Source of the DNA: Usnea hakonensis
Taxonomy: Eukaryota; Ascomycota; Lecanoromycetes; Lecanorales; Parmeliaceae
Length of the DNA: 64,000 bases
Assembly: GCA_013423325.1 (NCBI GenBank)
Contig: BLJB01000016.1
Span: forward strand, 142,113 to 206,112
Direction: 5' to 3'
This document shows, one piece after another, positions 59,901-64,000 of the stretch. The notes beneath the pieces were generated by a model. It worked only from the letters and a program-made list of their open reading frames with translations, ran no database searches and was not told the origin of the DNA. The position numbers and the translations under genes are program-made. The stretch's first letter is position 1. Each line of letters begins with the position of its first letter.

Positions 59901-62618
59901 TAAAGTAGAAGAGATTATTAAGTTTAAAAAGAATATATAAAAAAAATAACTATACCCGCCTCTAGAAGTAGAAATAATTAGAGATATAAAAATTAAAAAA
60001 TAGAAAAGTCGATATAAAAAAATAGAGAGATACGCGATAATATAATAAAGCTTCTAAAAAGTAAAGTAAAAAAAAAAGTATATTATTTAATTAAAGTTCT
60101 TATCTAGAGGTTTACTCTTAAGTTTCTTCGACGCCTAGCTCTACTAGTTTAGTATTATAGTTACCCTTATTAGCTTATATTAAGTAGCTAGTATAGGCGT
60201 ATAAAATAATTAATTAATTAAAGTATTTAATTTACTTATTATTTTCTAGCTTTTTATATAAAAATCGAGTAGATATTATAAACTTAAATTTATAAAATAA
60301 GTATAAATATTAAAGAAATCGAAATTCTACTATATTAGCTTTATTATAATAATTTAATTTTTAACTTTAATATTTTATAAATAAATAATTACCCTTAATC
60401 TAATTATTATTTATATAACTATATTACGCTTCTATAAATATAGCTCTAAAATTAGACTTAAATATAATATTATCTATAGTAAAATAGGCTATAGTAAAAA
60501 CTATATCTATTTTCGATTCTAATATAATCTAATCTATTAATCGAGTTATAAGAAAATAATATTTTAGAGCCTTAAGATTCTAAACTAACTTATCTAGAAT
60601 CTATCTATTAATTAAAATATTACTATAAGATATTAATATAGAGTTTAAACCCCTTAAACTATAGAAAGCTTTATTTATAAATATTATTTCTATTCTAATA
60701 ATAAGCTATTCTAGTAATTATTCTAATAATTCTATTTACTCGTTTTAGCTATCGCTCTATATAAAATTAGATACTATTAATAAACTATAGATTTTCTTCT
60801 ATATAAGCTTCTATTCTAGTAACTAATTTATAAGATTATAGAAGATATTAAGATAATCTCTTAAAATATTCGCTTTTAAGTATTAACTTTTAAAAGTTTA
60901 TAGAAGGCTACTAAATCTTTTTTAATTAATATTTTTAAAGATAAGACTTCTATATTATCTCTATTTAAAATATAGACTCTAAACTATACTTTTAACTAGA
61001 TATAAATCTTTATATAATCTATATTAAATAAGTTACTCTTTAGAAAAAGGATCTTAATTTTTATCTATATCTTATTTATTCTAATAAAGTTATAATTAAT
61101 TAGTAGAATTAGAAGATAGTAGTAATCTATAGTTAAAGAATTAATATAAGAATTCTAACTCTAAACTCTATATTAATCTTATAAATTAAATAATAGTAAT
61201 TAGAATAATTATTAGAAAGTCTAAAGTTAACGCCTTTTATTTTTAAAAGTATAAATAAAATTAAAATCCTTCTATAGTAATATTACTCGTTTTATATAAT
61301 ATATAGTAAGCTAGTATATTAGTAGAGTATAATTAGCTAGATATATTATTAGAAGATAAAATAGTAAATATATTTTTAAATTATAAAACTAATTCTACCT
61401 CTATTATCTTTTATAATATAAATAGAGCGCTACTCTAGATTCGCCTTATCTAATTAATTAATATATAAATCTTCTTTATAAGTCGACTAAAGTATATCTT
61501 TAGAATAATAAGCTCTATCGATTTCTATTATATTTAAATTTTATATAATATAATAATTAGAATTTAATTAGCCTATTATAGAGAAGAATAAAATAGTAGA
61601 GATTAATATATTATTTAATTAAAAATATCTTTTTTTACTACTCTTATTAATAGTTATTCTTATTTACGATACTTTCCTAGCTACTCTATATTACTTTTAT
61701 AATTTTTTTTTCTTTATTAAGAGAGGCTCTTTATTACCTTATAAAGTCGATATAATATTTAATATATTATCTAGAATATTCGATAAATTATCTAGAAGAG
61801 TTAATATAGAGTCTTAATTATTACTCTAAAAATCTAATATAGAAAATAATATAATATCTTATATAGCTATATTTTAATATTAATAAAGAATAATAGAGAA
61901 ATAAAAAAAAGAAATAAATTATTCTATAGAATATTTATTTATTATTCTAAAAGCCTTCTATTTATAGCTTAATTAAAAGTAGAGAAGATATAACTTAAAT
62001 ATAATATATATAACTACTTAGAATTTTAGTATAATAAGAAGATTTTAAGAAGTATATCTAAAAAAGTAGTTTATCTATCTATAATTACTTCTTATAATTA
62101 TTATCTAAATTATTAATTCTATAAGAGTTATTCTAGTTATTATTCTAGTAATTACCTCTACTACTTTTATACTTTTACTATTTTTATTCTAGCTATTATT
62201 TTAATAATTATCTCTACTACTCTTATACTTTTACTATTAGAAATAGCTAGCTAGTTATTCTCTTTTTTTAATAATAAATTTACTACTAAGTCTTTATATT
62301 TTATAAGTTAATAAGTAGCTCCGAATATTAATCTTAAGATTATTATTATCTATTTTATTAAAAAGAATAGTAGTAATATAAGGAAAATCTAATACTACTA
62401 GTAATTTTCTATAAAGATTAAGATTTTCGCTTTATAGTAGATATCTATCTAATAGATTATTAAAAACTAAGTAAAGTCTAAAAATAATAAAAGTACTATT
62501 TATTAGATATCTAAAGAGTAAAAATCTAAAATCTAGAAATATATTAAATATTAAATAGCTAGCGTTAGTAATAACTAATTATATTAATTAATTAATTAAT
62601 TGTTTTTGGATTGGATTG
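59901..62618. repeat. AT-rich RIP-degraded DNA, unassigned
   Basis: Very AT-rich with CA and TG almost absent; no readable family in any frame. Probably decayed repeat. Confidence 0.5.
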
Positions 62619-62764
62619 GATTGGATTGGAATTCATACTCGTATCTATCTAACTATGTGAAAGATAATTACGGGAAGCTCTATAGTAATAATATAAGGGA
62701 AACCTTTATAGTATTACTACTACTAGGGTAAAAAACCTTACCGTGCTTCTACTTATCTCTACTA

Positions 62765-64000
62765 TTTTAAGTCTATATACTACTTTTGACTACTACCGCT
62801 CGGTACCCCCTATACTCGTATTTCTCTACCCTCTTTATATTAATACTCGCGCCCCTTAGGTCGCTCTACCCCTATATAACTAGTCTTTTACTAGGGAATA
62901 CTAGCCTAGGAGGCCGGATTAGATTAGTTATCTAGTTAACGCCCTCGCCCCCTTTAGGGTAGTTAGTATTCTCCGTAGGTTACTAGTTCCCGCGGATTCT
63001 AGAAGTACTAGTCTAAATTGTTCTAGCCTCGGATAGAAGATAAGGATATATTTAGTATCCTATTTTGGCTAGCCGTATTCGTAGCTAGCTATATAGATAC
63101 CCGGGACCTTATAACGGAAGAGGAACTATACTAGCCCGATCTTCTCTATTCGTATCTAGATTAGGGCGGAGCTTTCGGCTTTCGCGAGGTTATAGTAAAG
63201 TATACTCCTCGTTTTCTAGTTCTTAGGACCCTAAGCTAGTATCCTCTTATTTTCGGGTATACCCGTACGATAGTCTTCCTATAGGGTGCGCTAGGCTATA
63301 TTACCTTAGCCCCGTACTCTTCCCCTTATTATCTCTATCTCCTTCCTTTCTCTTTTCCCTACGTTATATTATTCCTACCCTTCCCTAGGGAGGGTACCCT
63401 TAGCCTATAAGTACTTCTCTATCGTAGGCGCTAGTAGTACCTTTACCTTACGACCTCGTTTCCCTCGGAGTGCTCTACGGATATGTGCGTTTCTAATCTT
63501 CGTGACCTCGTATACGCCCCTAAGGGCTTAGTAACGGAGGACCGCTAGGTCTAAGGAGACCTATATAGGGGGAATACCTATCTCTACCTCTAGTTCCCTA
63601 GTATTTATCGCTTTATATGCTCCCGAGACGTATCTTAGGTACTTGTTCTAGGTTATCCCTAGCTATCTTCCTAGTGTCTTTGTTACTCCTCGCGTACCCT
63701 CCGGGTTATACTAGATAGCCGCCGCGTACGTTATTACCGGCCGAATAACGGCCTAGTATACTATACGTACTCGGTTTAGTATTATTCCCTATATCGAGGC
63801 TGCCGTTATTAATAGCGCGAGGTATTAGGACGCTATCTTGGCTTTTACCTTCTTAAGGTAGGGACCCCACCTTAGTTTTCTATCTATATATAGGCCTAGG
63901 ACCTATATACTACCCTTTAGCTCTATAACTATTACTTCTAGGTCTACTACGGCTTTTATATTAAAGCGTTTCGGCCTTCTAGTAAGATAGACTAGCTCGT
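62765..64000 (-). mobile_element. Second Tad-like LINE relic, minus strand, cut by window end
   Basis: On the minus strand from 63998 one frame reads ELVYLTRRPKRFNIK, VLGLYIDRKLRWGPYLKKVK, then VIRPVITYAAAI*YNPEG and ALRGVYEVTK: the part after the reverse-transcriptase core of a Tad-like LINE. Stops are TAG or TAA at expected Gln or Trp. CA and TG are scarce, but GC is clearly higher than in the LINE relic at 57-60 kb, and the two proteins differ, so these are separate families. The 5' part lies beyond the window. Confidence 0.72.

Larger units (their letters stand above)
56807..62762. mobile_element. ~6-kb region bounded by ~140-bp inverted repeats and TA
   Basis: Left arm 56807-56948 and right arm about 62619-62762 are inverted copies (outer end GCAGAGACAAGTAGG on the left, GTAGAGATAAGTAGA on the right), with TA outside each (56805-56806, 62763-62764). 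The right arm differs from the left almost only by CA-to-TA and TG-to-TA changes. The interior holds a LINE relic and further AT-rich DNA. It may be one large TIR element invaded by a LINE, or two inverted short elements that happen to flank it. Confidence 0.6.

Noticed and set aside
56807..62762. LTR retrotransposon
   Set aside because: The terminal repeats are inverted, not direct, and the flanking duplication is TA.
1..64000. CRISPR arrays, bacterial operons, riboswitches, rRNA
   Set aside because: Introns and families are fungal; no spaced direct-repeat array or rRNA-like sequence was seen.

Overview
The window reads as a contig from a filamentous ascomycete (Pezizomycotina). Genes carry several short GT-AG introns (mostly 49-90 nt, often with a CTNAY-like branch site). 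The protein families are typical fungal secondary-metabolism families. Several repeats show the CpA-to-TpA (and TpG-to-TpA) decay left by repeat-induced point mutation (RIP). I cannot name the species. All gene models below were built by hand from reading frames, splice sites and family motifs; exon sums were checked to be divisible by three.

Layout. 1-18 kb holds oxidoreductases, a regulator and a cupin protein: a partial short-chain dehydrogenase (SDR, -), a P450 (+), an SDR paralogue (-), a secreted berberine-bridge-type FAD oxidase (+), a bZIP-like regulator (+), a classical SDR (+), a cupin protein (+) and an 11-exon AYR1-like SDR (-). 19.1-27.2 kb is a 2,444-residue highly reducing polyketide synthase (HR-PKS, +). 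28.7-46.0 kb holds a GMC oxidoreductase (-), a P450 (+), a ~2,590-residue non-reducing PKS (NR-PKS, -; SAT-KS-AT-PT-ACP-ACP-MT-TE) and another P450 (+). A complete but stop-riddled hAT transposon lies at 46.70-50.88 kb, followed by an O-methyltransferase (+) at 51.4-52.9 kb. From 54 kb on the DNA becomes a repeat-rich, mostly AT-rich, RIP-affected block: a membrane-protein gene broken by a TA-flanked inverted-repeat element, a ~6 kb TA-flanked region with ~140-bp inverted repeats and a Tad-like LINE relic inside, and a second LINE relic in the opposite orientation running off the end.

How the genes may work together (inference). The HR-PKS ends in an ACP with no release domain. The NR-PKS begins with a SAT domain that keeps its active Cys and ends in a C-methyltransferase plus a thioesterase/esterase. 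The simplest reading is that the HR-PKS makes a reduced chain that the SAT domain loads as starter for a C-methylated aromatic product released by the TE. The P450s, GMC oxidoreductase, O-methyltransferase, FAD oxidase and SDRs would tailor it. No prenyltransferase or terpene cyclase is present, so the DMOA-type meroterpenoid route known for this NR-PKS architecture is not supported here, and no reductive release domain is present as in azaphilone synthases. How far left the cluster extends cannot be decided from sequence alone.

Most notable structural points: a ~95% identical, ~465-bp inverted repeat at 27.5 and 54.0 kb bracketing the GMC-to-OMT segment; the hAT element with an exact 8-bp target duplication; strongly one-sided RIP decay between the two ends of the 6-kb element; a GC-AG intron in the SAT-coding region; and an 8-nt micro-exon in the AYR1-like gene.
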